Source: Nipponacmea schrenckii
Lineage: Eukaryota > Mollusca > Gastropoda > Lottiidae
Assembly (NCBI GenBank): GCA_030562195.1
Contig: JAUJPP010000005.1
Location: 18,525,106-18,589,105 of the forward strand
Reading direction: 5' to 3'
Length of the DNA: 64,000 bases
Part shown: positions 51,839 through 63,427 of the stretch, piece after piece
Layout of the letters: every line of letters begins with the position of its first letter
How positions within the stretch are numbered: position 1 is the first letter of the stretch
Made by a program: the position numbers and the translations under genes
The notes under the pieces: model-generated
The model's database searches: none
What the model saw: the letters and a program-made list of their open reading frames with translations, nothing else
What the model was told of the DNA's origin: nothing

Positions 51839-52502
51839 ATATATATTATTCTTCAGTAGCAGAAGGGACGGAAAACTTGATTGTGGACAAACTTTAACGC
51901 GGTCAGTACGGCGAGCTGTCAGACGAGAAGCAGCCTTTGTCGTTACCGTAGTCACGCGCGCAAGTTTGAACAGAGATTCTTGTAGCTCTTCTGGATTAGA
52001 GGAAAGATTGTCATGAGTTTGGCTTGATAATAACAGATGTTTGTCTGGTATGTCTGGCAAATAATGACCAGCCTTAGAATACGTTTTCCAAAGAATTAAA
52101 CTATGGGATGAAATTTTCAACAAATTAAGAGTTTGCAAGCATCATAAGCCCACATCCTAAAAACTGTCAACTGTCTGACGCAAAGACTATTCTAGACGGT
52201 AGACTGTGATAGAATATCGTTTAATAAAAATAGGAGTTATGGGGAATAAAAAATTTCAAATTGAGTGTGTAGATTTTGCCATGCTAAAGCCGAAAATATT
52301 TGTTCCCACGCTGGAATTTTGCCAGTTTGCTTGTATCAGGTACCAAAACATGGAACTTAAATGTTCGCGCCTGTTGCCGAGAATGTGACCTGTTTACTTA
52401 TCATCTAAATATAAAGCCGGTATTGAACCAATCAAATGACGTTATTAAGATATATTTCTCCGCCAATTGACCTTTTATAGTTCGGCATGAGGTCAACTAA
52501 CT
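51839..52502. other. Sequence right of the gap, no recognised gene
   Basis: On the minus strand 52138-51840 is open for about 100 codons (NLSSNPEELQESLFKLARV and a basic segment) and could be an exon, but I do not know its family and the gap cuts it. Nothing else is seen. Confidence 0.35.
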
Positions 52503-53585
52503 GTAAACATTGCTGCGACCGACAAAATAAAGTTTTTAATTCATCTCGTATCGAAAGATCCTGGGAAAATTCTTCAATTGTCGGAAACTAGTGGGACAAA
52601 AATTATATCTTATGCCAAAGAATGGATAAATCTGGAAGGGGAAGAAAAAAGATTATGTGAAATGCACAAGGATGTGTTTGAAGGTAAGAAAACGAAAGTA
52701 AATATTTCATTGAACATTGCTTTGTTTACATCATTTTTGTTTGGCTACCCGATGACATTTTCACTGTTTCAAAAATATAGAATACTTTTAAAGTATTTTT
52801 ATTTGATAGTTCTTTTGTATTTTTAATAGACAACCCACTCAATGTGGATCCTGGTGATATAAAGGCATGAAATTTATCATAGGAGATCGGATTCTTGAAA
52901 TTAGATGGCGGCCATTTTTTTTAATGCGAGAGCGGAATTCCATGAAATTCTGTACTGAATATGTTTAATAAAACAGTATTCCCAATTGTAGGAAGCGTTG
53001 TCGAAGCATAGAAAATGTATACCTAAACCGAAAGTGTTATAATCGATTTACAGATAAGTCTAAATTCGGCAGGACGGTTAAAAGATCTGAACAGTCTACT
53101 TTCAAGGGTGGAAGAAAGGATGTTGTGAGCATTTTCTTTCATATTGTTATAAATATAACCACAATTAGCTCATATTTTAATATGCTTATTTTTTTAGGTT
53201 GGCTAAGGGAAGCTGCAACACCAACAAAGAATGAAAATGTTTTAAGACACATCAGAGATAAAAAAAAAAACTGTGTGGCTATTGAAGTGCAATATCATGC
53301 TCCTTGTTACAGGCACTGTCTTTGTTTTAGTCGGCAGCAAGTACATCCAGGTGAGTTGGAGTATCCGAATGGTTTAATATGTAGTTCACTTATGTGTCAT
53401 TAATGCCAGTTACTTATCAACCACTTTTGCTGTTTGTTGTTAAAAGTTGTGTCTGAATCTTTCTATGCATATGTGGTGTTAAATTTTTTTGATGAAGGAC
53501 AGGCCTAATAAATAATTTATTGTCATTCTTTTCAGGTCCAGAAGTTGATGTTTACGTGAAAATATTTGATGCATTTATTGATATT
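52503..53585 (+). pseudogene. Fragmentary repeat-associated gene with CY-type cysteine motifs
   Basis: Four exon-like pieces lie in order on the plus strand. 52503-52683 (DKIKFLIHLVSKDPGKILQL...EKRLCEMHKDVFEG) ends at a GTAAGA donor. About 52990-53125 carries NRKCYNRFTDKSKFGRTVKR. 53198-53350 carries WLREAATPTKNENVLRHI and AIEVQYHAPCYRHC and ends at GTGAGT. 53536-53585 carries VDVYVKIFDAFIDIV and ends at GTAAGA. H/K-x-CYxxF/Y cysteine motifs of this kind occur in uncharacterised, often repeat-borne proteins of molluscs and cnidarians (from memory). The frame between the first and second pieces does not join cleanly, and no full-length protein can be assembled, hence a degraded or incomplete copy. 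Confidence 0.45.
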
Positions 53586-54846
53586 GTAAGAAGAAGGATT
53601 TTATGATGGAAATAAATTCTTAGAAACTCCTTGGACAGACCATTGTCCTGAACAGGATGATAGAACCCCTACAGGACCTTACATCTGAGCAATGATTGTG
53701 TTTTCCTTTTTTCCAGTTCATTTGCTTTGAAGTTAATGTTGGAGCTGTTTTGAAGTGAAATGGTTTTTGTTGATGATATAACACAAGGCTATATTTTAGG
53801 AATTTTGCCATCTTTAAGTGACATATATAATATGGAAACAGATCATGGTACATCACCCTTCACCACTCGACATTCAGATGTTAATGTTTTGTACATGTTA
53901 TATTTTGAGCTATGCTGTGAAGACAACAATACAGTGAAATGGAGGGACCTTGCCCAACAACTGCTAATGATATATCTGCTTAAGTGGTTAAATCTATCAT
54001 ACTCTAAAAATCTGATGAACCAAGTCTGGACATAGATCCTGTCCCATCGTCTATTTAAAAAATATTTATTGTAAATGCCATAAAGGTTGTGAAACAAAGA
54101 CATTGTGATGATATTCTTCGAATTTTTCATGTACTGATTCGTGTTTTAGTGATAACTGTCAAAATTTGTAAACTCATTGGATCAAAAGAGATGGTTGAGA
54201 TAGTTTCCTATGATTAAGGGATTTGATGTATTTTGTTTGCCTGTTAAAATGTGAAAATTGATAGTCTAAATTCAATTATTAGGTCATATTAAAGCTGCTA
54301 CAATGAATGTATTCAGTGTTGATTATCTCCCTTTATGGAATCTAGAAATATAGATTGGGAGGATTTGGCAATGTTGGCAATGTTCCCTTTCTATAAATTA
54401 AATCGGCTACAAGCTTTTATGCAAGAAGATATTGCAAGTTTTTTTGATAAGCCTATCTGTTTGCATTTAAGACCAAATATTTGATCTTAATGTTTTTTAG
54501 ACGGAAATATGTTTCCTTTATTGCGCGTTCTGCGGATTTCAGCATTTTATTACGAAATCAGGTATTTTTATGAACTGATTAATTGCACCAGTGGAATCTA
54601 TATCATATATCCAACAATTCCTGAAAATTTCATGCTTCCCCAATTTGCAGATGTATTTTTATAGCTAGGTGAAAATCATGAAATGTGAAGGGAGTAAGAC
54701 AAAAGTGCGCATCTTTCAAAGCCTGAAAAATGAAGTTGTGGCACTTTCTGTAAGTGGGAACATTATTTTTTAGTATGCTACAACATATATGAAGAGATCC
54801 CAGGTGAGAAAAAGTAGTCTCCAGGTTGTGCTACAAAAAGTCATTT
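53586..54846. other. No recognised gene
   Basis: A 91-codon plus-strand frame (53760-54035) and a 95-codon antisense frame overlap each other. Neither has features I recognise. The plus-strand one could be a further piece of the repeat-associated gene upstream. Confidence 0.4.
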
Positions 54847-55173
54847 TTAAGCACATTTTACAGTCACAGTCCACGGCCTATTCTTCTCTACGACGAGGAT
54901 AGCTTTGTCGAAGCTGTACGTAGACAAGGAACCGGGTGATAAATCTGTACGTGTCGAATTGTTGCGTTGACAAACCACTTTTAACCTAATTTGAAGGGTA
55001 CAGCGTTCCCCAATTCGAACTTGTCCAAGATCTGTTAAATATAAACCTTCACACCAAAAATTCAAACATTCGGACAAAACTCCGACCTTTATCGCGTTTA
55101 CGGGCCATTTAGAACAAATCGCCCCAAATTCTTCCATGGTCGACTTGTGCAAAAATTTGTTTTTATTTGACAA
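54847..55173 (-). CDS. Uncharacterised single-exon frame of up to 108 residues
   Basis: Minus-strand ATG at 55173, or more plausibly the internal ATG at 55137 (MEEFGAICSKWP), stop at 54847. The composition is protein-like (cysteines in ECLNFWCEG, IRLKVVCQ, VTVKCA) with no low complexity. No family was recognised. It lies about 0.9 kb downstream of the ataxin-10 stop on the same strand. The left border of the segmental duplication (55106) cuts its early codons: the other copy at 48221 keeps only the first dozen codons and then diverges. A first coding exon, a repeat fragment or chance are all possible. Confidence 0.3.
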   Translation of the reverse strand: MSNKNKFLHKSTMEEFGAICSKWPVNAIKVGVLSECLNFWCEGLYLTDLGQVRIGERCTLQIRLKVVCQRNNSTRTDLSPGSLSTYSFDKAILVVEKNRPWTVTVKCA

Positions 55174-57173
55174 AATATAGAAATAAAATTCATTTATGAG
55201 ACTAAAAAGGTTTTCCTTGTTCTAGAGAAGATAAATCCCGATTTAAGGATATACAGTACTGTTATCTTATTGGATATTACAACTAAATTTATAATTGATT
55301 TTGATTATTGGCCAATAAGATGACTGAAACGTTTACATCATAAGTTTCCAGAATAAGGGCCTTCAAGGTTAATATTATACAGGTAGTTAATAAATGATTT
55401 AATCGACGTTAATTAATCAATAGGAAAATATTTTCATACTTTTTTACGACTCACCTGTCTTGATTTTAAACATTCTACCATATTTCTATATAAATAATAA
55501 CATGAATGAGTATATTGCTAAAATTGAATCTGGCCATCGTATTTGTCAATTAAGATTTTAGTTTCAATGAACCAGGGCAATAAAGATCCCTTTGCATTAT
55601 ATGCATATCACAATTTGTGGACTAAGCAGAAAGGTGAACCTTATTTGATTTTGTTGTAAAGTTATCATAAATTTAAACCCAAAGAAAATGCTCGACCTAA
55701 TATAAAAAACAGAATGCCCCTTTAATACAACTTTAAAATATAGGATTTGAACATTTAGTAGTTGATGGTAAATATATATAAAAAGGAACACAAGGGAATA
55801 AATTGTGCTATAACACATTTCTTTAACAACAAAGTACATAACGTTTCAACATACTTTACAAGTATCGCCATGCGATTAATTATTCATTAACTAGCACAAC
55901 TTTCGACAAATAAGGCCACATCATTGTCTCATCCTCACAAATTGTTTTTCCATTTATATCCCTCAGCCCGACATCACTGACAGATGGTAACCTCGATCTT
56001 CCAGCATCAAAGCTTGGACTGCACTTAGGCATCTAACTCACTGGACCTCTTCTTCACCAATATTTCAAGTTATTCAATTTTAGGGTATTTCACCACAACT
56101 TGAGTACCCTTTACATCGGCTTCTACTCCAAATTCATCCAGAACTATGGCGTTATTGGCTACCCCTTGTAATTGTAAACTAGAGATCACTGCCTTATTTT
56201 CTGGATTATTCTCACATAAATTTCTAATGGCTAACACCACCCACTGTGTAATGTCTTTTCTATGGTTAAAGATTTTGATATGAAAGATTTTAATATAATA
56301 AAATATTTGAATATATAGTTTTATTCTTTTCCAAATTTTCAATATTACAGTTTTTTTTTAAAAAATTTTGCCGAAAGGTACAATGCCAAAAGGCAAAGAT
56401 AATGCAATAAAGAAAGAAAGAAACAACTATATTTAACAAGGATAACAACTTAGGTCCACAAATCCGCCGGGGACAGGGATCCTGTTTTACCAGCTGGTCC
56501 TTGGCATTGATCTTTCCCAGATAATCCGTACCCATTTACAGCTGGTTAGACTGGAATTATGAGTAAAGATCCACAACCGGTCCAAACATTTTCAACGTTT
56601 TCCAAGCAAATGACGCCATGATTAAAGAAGCAACGCTCTAACCACTGTGGTATAGAAATCGAAATTGTGATCAGTATTCAGTTAGAAAATTAATTTATTC
56701 AAGAGACTTTTGAAAACTCCAATCATATTCGTAATGAAGAGGTCAAAATGATAAAATGTTAAAGTTATTTTCCTGAAATATTTTGTGAAAGTGTTTAATA
56801 ATTTTGAAATAACATCTTGTGTAATAAATATACCTTATAAATTGTACAGAATGCTATTTTCATACTGTATACTGAAACAGATTTTATCAGCCGTTCCAGA
56901 AGCAAAGGATACAAGGATTTTTACCATCCATATTACTCTGGTCCAATAACAATGGTATACCTTCTACTGTTCGAACCTTGAAAATATTGGTGACAATTTT
57001 GATAACAGTTACCAAATCCAATTAACTTCATAGCAGCCTTCTTTTTTTCGATAACCTTATATTAATTTGCATATTAACTAAGTTGAAAGTTCCTGCAACA
57101 ACTTCTAATCCAGACAAGGATAGGTATCAAGGGCAATAACTCAAAAGCCTTAATCAAACTCCAATTTAAATCG
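55106..57173. repeat. Segmental duplicate of 48221-50297, the copy in the intact ataxin-10 gene
   Basis: See the partner interval. This copy continues smoothly into exons 6, 5 and beyond, so it is the resident copy. Small differences include an extra GTTGTAAAGTTATCATAAAT-like stretch near 55654-55673 that is absent near 48765. Confidence 0.93.
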
Positions 57174-60100
57174 GACATCACCATGAATCGCCAGTCAACC
57201 TGAGCACATTTGTTCTATTTTAAAATGACTGTAAAAAGATCTTCTAATGATGTCACTAATTGCAAAATAATATGCTTATATCACATAAGAGCACAATTAG
57301 TGGCTTTATCAAGCTCTTGGTTGATTAAAAATTGGAAATTGATGCTATCAGTGTACCCAATAAAGATAAAACATTTTTAGACAGGAACTTCAGAAACGCC
57401 TTAAATTTGCAAAACCTTTCTAACTTTGTTCACTTACAGTGTCTTGATTAGTTTTGTGTTTGATCACCATATTGGCTATCAACCTGACAACATCTCTCTT
57501 TAATCCATAAACAGGATGGTCTGTATCCACTTGATTGATTTCAGATAACTTCTCTACTGAACTGAACACACTACCACCTGATTTACCAACTTCATCTATA
57601 CTTTTTAATAAATCTGAAATAACGTAACAAAAAAAAAAAGAAAAGAAAAGGTTTGCATCTTGATTGAGCTAATGGGTACCACAATACAGTGTTTAATAAA
57701 GGACATTTTCGATTTCCAAATGTCAAGGGATCTTATTTGCGCTTGCAGTATGAGTAAGTGGAGTAGTGGAGAATTGTCCAATATGAATGACTAGACGGTA
57801 TTTTGATGCCAGCCCCAGCCCCCGTGTATCAGTCATAAGAAGAAACTGCGCACATATTGCTAAATGTTACGGTTCAAAAAAATACATGCCTTTTTATATT
57901 CATCAAAAACGGGTCTAGAAGCAATTAAAATTCGTCGTAACTTTTGCAGAGTTAAAATACTTTCGGTAATAAACCGAGACCTTGGAAAAATTAAAGTGAA
58001 CTCACTGATAGTTGAAGTTAGTAAGTCTGTTTTATGTTGTATGGTAGGATAAACATTGGGCAAAGAAGATGTAGCTATACCTAATGCTTCAATCATTTTA
58101 CATATCAACAAACTCTTCTGAAATATAGCCAAATATTTCATTTTTGAAATAAATAATTCTAATCTGTTGTAATGCATGAGGCATCATCTTATAGTGCTTA
58201 TAGACAGAAATTTTGCTTGGACAGTGTATATCTCAGTGCTGTCAGTGGTTTCCAACCTTATTCTTTCTATTACAACTTTCAGGATCCTTGATTGATTGCA
58301 CCTCCTTCCCCTATAGATCTCTTTTATTTCATGATTTTTCTCTTGGGTTTCCTGGCAATGTTTTTAACTTAGAATAGATAGGCTTTAATAAATATTGTCA
58401 TGTTTTCATGACGTTAATTTTTACATAATCAAAGCATAACATGTTGGAACCGTTACTTTAAAACAATAACAAATAGTAGGATAGCAAAACCCAAAAAGAC
58501 TGTTATATTGCTCTATGTGATTGTGCTTTGCCACATTAATTCTTGTTATCAAGATGTCAATAAATCATGGAAGAGGTTGCACATTACATTTTGATTTGTT
58601 AAAAATAACATTATTAGAATAGGACTGTAATAGAAAACTTGTTAGATTGCAACAAAGATGAATATATAAAAAAATTTTTTTTAATGTATTTGATTGATAT
58701 AAAGAAGTCCTTTCACGAACCTGTTGAATTGAATCTGTATTATTTGTATTCACTGATAATATTTGGTAGCTATTCTTGATAATTTCTGTACATAAACAGT
58801 CAATATTGCTGATATGTACCGGTTCTTTCTTGTTAAGTTCGGTGTCTGTTAGTACTTTTATTATAACTTCAACTAAAAATATCCTACAAAATTTAAATTT
58901 AGATTAAACAGTGAATTATTGGATTTTTTTCCCTCAATAAATCCTTTCTTCTTCAAGTTGCTAAGCAAGATACATCACCTTTGAGTATTTTTTGAAAATA
59001 TCAAGGACTATAACTCAGGAAATATTGGTCATATCAAACCCAAATTTAAATTTTTCCCAGATGCTGTTGATATAAACCTACCTATTATTTGTTTAAATAT
59101 GACATAAGCGGATGACCTTTACTATGTTTACAATATATAATTGGTGTATTAAGGGGCTATAAGTAAAAATATTTATCGAATCTATTCAAATTAATATGAG
59201 TCCGAGATATTGTGGATATACAATCCTATACAAACAATTTATATAAATCTAACAAACAGTTCTACAACCTAATGATAACAGTCTATCGTTAAGAATGTTT
59301 AAACAGCAAAATAAGCCCTCCAGATGACGATCTTGAATCCAAAGTTAGTAAGGTTCTTACCATTCTTTGCTATCTAGTTGATGACAAATATTCCTGATAC
59401 TGTCAGGAATTAATAATATATCTTCTAATACCAGTAAACTGTAAACAAGGAATAGAGAATTATACATGTCCTGATGAAAGTATCTTATACATTTGGATTA
59501 AGATTATTGAACTGAATATAGGATAATCCAAATGCATGTTGCAGCATTATTCCTTAAAGCCTTCTACAGACCTGTGCCAAAAAAAATTGAGGGGGCATTG
59601 GAGTGAAAATTAGAGAGCGATTGAGCATCTAGGTTTTGCAATGTTACCTCAAAATCATGTACTTCCAGTTGCAGCAATAGCTTTCTGGAACAGTGGGTAC
59701 AGGACAAGATGGGCACAGTGTGTAACCGCTGTCTGGGTTGAGATTCCAAATAATAAGGAGCTTTGGAAGGGCAATATGGGCACGCCTTTCTGGGAAAGGA
59801 TTCTACTGAGAATAATGCCCCTCTATATCCCCATTAAATTCTTTATCTAAAAGATTCTCGACTTAAAGACAGCTTACCCCCAATCGAAATCTGTATGAGT
59901 TAACTTCTTTAATATACATATAATGATGGTGTTAAACTCTTCACTGTGTGTCGGTATTGAGGAATCTAATCTTGATAGGAGACATGTATGCAAAAACATA
60001 CAACAGTAATTTGTTAATGGTACATCTTCAACTGTATTGACAATTACACTGGAAATACAATATAATGATATACAACAGTAATTTTGTTAATGGTACATCT

Positions 60101-61558
60101 TCAACTGTATGATCATTACACATTTGATTTTGGTGTTTTCTAAAATGTGTTTAACTCTTTTAAAGAAATCTGTACTCACCTTATACAAGGAAGAAATTGC
60201 CTCCAAACATGAGACTGTGTCCTTATATTGCTGACACATAAATTACCAAGAAACTGTACAGCACATCGTAATAACTCAACCACACCACTCTGATGAGGTA
60301 TCACAGTTATTTCTTGAAAGAGTTTTTCAAGATCAGTCAATATGACTGGATGTTCAAATATTAAGTTCTGATTATCACATGAACCAGCACAAGAATTTCT
60401 CAAGGAACGAAAACATTCTAGTAAAATCTTTTGGTAGGTATATTACAAAGTCGTTTTTCAGATGATCTTCTTTACTAATTTGTAACATTTTTGGACACAA
60501 GATTTGGATAGTTGTATCAGCACATTTAAAGACGTCTTTTCCATAATTCAACCTGGAAAAGAATGGGTTCATAAATCTTATTGAAATTTGACGAATTCAC
60601 ACCTATAATATGCATTTACATTTATATATAAAATCAGAAAAATGTTTGTGTTTTTAAATATGTGATCAAAAAAAAAATGTTGAAAGTTTTTGAAACAAAT
60701 AGGCTTTTTCTTTTTAAACGCTATCTGTATCATACAGTTTCGTTTTTTTAACATATGGATGTACGTAGCATATTCTACAAATATACAATTGTAATTATCT
60801 TTTTATAAAAATCTTAAATGTTGTCTCTTTAAAACACTTGTAGATTTTGGCCTTGAAAAGATAAGCCAGATCACAGGTCTACAATTTTTTTGTATAAACG
60901 ATTCCCGGGTTTTCCCCTCCATGCTTCATGGGTAGCAAACTCGATCTTGACCATTGTAATGTAACGTATGGTCAGCAAGTCACCCGTTTTCATTTCGTCC
61001 GCTATTATTCATTTAATAGTCTGTTTGAAACGATTATGATCTCACACAAATTTTGTATTTGAGGCCTTGCAGGTTACAGGATCCATCATATCATATATAA
61101 TGATGCTAAAATTTGGTTGAAATATGAAAGGTCAAGAATCCATTTGTGATCTGCAAAATAATTTAAGTTGTAAAGTATCATTTTGCGGGATGTTTTGGTC
61201 TTGTTTTGATTTGGTCGTTTCATTAACTTTGCTAATATATATATATGTGATATACATGAGTGATATCGATCTTCACGATCTTATGAACAATCGACATACA
61301 AATATTTATGAGATATCATGGTTGACTCTCAATGATTGGCTCCTCCAAAAAATTGCCGAAAATGTGGCCTATCTATAATGTAACCCTAGATATTTGTATT
61401 CTAGCCAATATCTTTCAAGCCAGAAGTTTAACTATGCAATAATTATACCTAATATGATATTCATCTTGAATCTTCTTCGTTAAAATACTAAGATATTCAC
61501 CAGCATGCGACCAATTCTGACATTCTAGGTTTGACTGTATTTCTGTCAAAATGTCCAT
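56070..61558 (-). CDS. ATXN10: Ataxin-10, 8 coding exons, with one apparent single-base frame break
   Basis: Exons 5' to 3': 61449-61558, 60180-60552, 59361-59438, 58721-58883, 58006-58117, 57438-57613, 56913-56976, 56070-56254; about 419 residues against 475 in human. Phases agree throughout once one extra base in exon 2 is set aside. Family landmarks: CFRSLRNSC and LLRCAVQFLGNLCV in exon 2, PVYGLKRDVVRLIANM in exon 6, VRTVEGIPLLL in exon 7 and ITQWVVLAIRNLCENNPENK in the last exon (the Atx10 homology domain). Ataxin-10 is a cytoplasmic armadillo-like protein linked to neuronal survival and cytokinesis. Two sites are less certain: the exon 4 donor (GTTCGT) and the last acceptor (AAAAG), both chosen because phase and homology require them. 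A missed small exon could account for the shorter length. Confidence 0.9.
60180..60552 (-). CDS. ATXN10: Ataxin-10 exon 2, with an extra base in an A4 run
   Basis: The first part (LNYGKDVFKCADTTIQILCP) and the second part (ILLECFRSLRNSCAGSCDNQ onward) are in different frames. The exon is 373 nt; 372 would fit the flanking phases. The shift falls in the A4 run of CCAAAAG (TTTT at 60429-60432 on plus), where a count of three would keep one frame. No intron of usable length fits. A homopolymer error in the assembly is the simplest explanation; a frameshifted allele is possible. Confidence 0.75.
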
Positions 61559-61903
61559 GCTGAATTGTTATTGTTAGTTGTAAACATCCGGTCTACAAAG
61601 AGCCAGTTCGTTTTGTTGTTCATATTAGTTATGGCCATAGTTATGAAATAGAACATCAATGTTCATTGCGAATAATTAAGATAAAGGGCTTTAAAAGCAT
61701 TGAATTCATATTTTAAACATATTTCATGCCGACTGCAATGGAAATATGATTATTAAGATCAATATTTTTACACGTGGGGAACACTTTCTTTCCTCATTAA
61801 GCGAACGTGTTCATGGTTAAAGGGAAGCAATCCATTTTGACGAGACTCTAAAGAATGCAGACTACACATATTTATTATATTCATTATATATACATTAGTA
61901 TCA
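61559..61903. other. 5' flank of ataxin-10
   Basis: Expected site of the ataxin-10 promoter and 5' UTR. No TATA-like or other element stands out enough to call. Confidence 0.4.
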
Positions 61904-61994
61904 ACAGTGGGTGAGGTCAAATCTCGTGTTAGTGTTAACGCCATCACATAACACGACAATTGAACTCATTCTTCATGTTTATATTATCATATTA

Positions 61995-62493
61995 GGCCTT
62001 TTTATTTAAGCAAATCGTATCAACACCGATCAAAGCGTACATTTATTTAAGCGAAGCGCCAACAACGATTTGCCTACAATGCACACTTATTTTAGCGATT
62101 TGTCAAAGCGCATACCCAAATCGACCTACTCGTCTCTCACAGCACTTTGGTACGATTCGATTAGCTTTTAAGATGGCAGTCGCGAGTAGTACCGGTAACA
62201 AGAAAGAATATTTCGAGAAATCGTTCAAATATGATGTGAATGATTGCCTGCTAATTCAGAAGCGTGATTTAAAGCCATAGGTCGAATATCTGCGAACAGT
62301 GAATAAAATAATTTCGCACCCATTGATAACAGAAATAATTTTTTTTTATTTCTTTATGCGAGCATTAAATTCCGGTTGGTCACACATTGCTACATCGATT
62401 CATGGTGTTTATTTAAGGCGAGTTGATTTGTACCACGTGATGATACTCGGCCATGTAAAGCGTATTGATACGATTTGCTTAAATAAAAAGGCC
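61995..62493. mobile_element. Nested 499-bp inverted-repeat element (MITE-like), TA target site
   Basis: The ends GGCCTTTTTATTTAAGCAAA (continuing TCGTATCAA) and their complement match perfectly for 29 bp. TA lies outside both ends (61993-61994 and 62494-62495), as for Tc1/mariner-like insertions. Inside, on plus, a 35-codon frame from ATG at 62173 (MAVASSTGNKKEYFEKSFKY onward) ends at TAG, with a further open run after it. It could be the relic of a coding element. A longer plus frame at 62299-62532 is not recognised. Confidence 0.7.
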
Positions 62494-62717
62494 TATAATC
62501 TAGTATATTCCCGAATGAACCGCTTTGAATAATAACAACAAAAAGGTCAATTAAAGCTATTACAGTATTATACTATATCAAATAATTACAAACATTTTTT
62601 GGAAAATATTTTTTTAAATATAAAGATCAGTTATATGTCATATTTCACACCAAAGAAATCATACCGATAATAATCTTGTGTTACACACTCAGTGTTAATA
62701 TCTACTACGGAGATAGT

Positions 62718-63390
62718 ATCCTAATTCTGTACACCAGTGTTACTAATTCTTTACACCAGTGTTACTAATTCTGTACACCAGTGTTACTTATTCTGTACAC
62801 CAGTGTTACTAATTCTGTACACCAGTGTTACTAATTCTGTACACCAGTGTTACTAATTCTTTACACCAGTGTTACTAATTCTGTACACCAGTGTTACTTA
62901 TTCTGTACACAGTGTTACTAATTCTTACACCAGTGTTACTAATTCTGTACACCAGTGTTACTTATTCTGTACACCAGTGTTACTAATTCTGTACACCAGT
63001 GTTACTAATTCTTACACCAGTGTTACTATTCTGTACAGCAGTGTTACAAATTCTATACACCAGTGTTACTTATTCTGTATACCAGTGTTACTAATTCTTT
63101 ACACCAGTGTTACTAATTCTTTACACCAGTGTTACTTTCTGTACACCAGTGTTACTTATTCTGTACACCAGTGTTACTAATTCTGTACACCAGTGTTACT
63201 TATTCTGTACACGAGTGTTACTAATTCTGTACACCAGTGTTACTTATTCTGTACACCAGTGTTACAAATTATATACACCAGTGTTACTAATTCTGTATAC
63301 CAGTGTTACTAATTCTGTACACCAGTGTTACTAATTCTGTTCACCAGTGTTACTAATTTGGACACCAGTGTTACTAATTCTGTACACCAA
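62718..63390. repeat. Minisatellite, 22-bp unit, about 30 copies
   Basis: The unit is TTCTGTACACCAGTGTTACT plus AA (or TA), with single-base losses that shift the frame. Translated frames rich in LYTSVTNSVHQCY are repeat artefacts. GTGTTA in the unit is also present in the surrounding inverted ends (GTGTTAGTGTTAA). Confidence 0.97.
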
Positions 63391-63427
63391 TTTTAATACT
63401 AACACGACATTTTACCTCACCCACTGT

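Larger units (their letters stand above)
61904..63427. mobile_element. Inverted-repeat element enclosing a 22-bp minisatellite and a nested smaller element
   Basis: Left end 61904-61938 (ACAGTGGGTGAGGTCAAATC...) is the inverse of 63393-63427, 32 of 35 positions matching. Inside are a second inverted-repeat element (61995-62493) and a long minisatellite (62718-63390). No transposase is seen. No target duplication was identified with confidence. Confidence 0.6.

Noticed and set aside
51242..52138. Frames of 205-275 codons across the N run
   Set aside because: They only stay open because N is read as any residue.
55597..55839. 80-codon minus-strand frame downstream of ataxin-10
   Set aside because: AT-rich, rich in Phe/Ile/Tyr, and broken in the other copy of the duplication.
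57860..58177. 105-codon minus-strand frame as one exon
   Set aside because: Only 58006-58117 is ataxin-10; the rest reads through an A|GTGAGT donor into intron and the upstream acceptor.
62869..63334. Frames of 75-103 codons rich in LYTSVTNSVHQCY
   Set aside because: Pure translation of the 22-bp minisatellite.
62718..63390. CRISPR array
   Set aside because: The 22-bp units are contiguous without unique spacers, and the surroundings are animal DNA.
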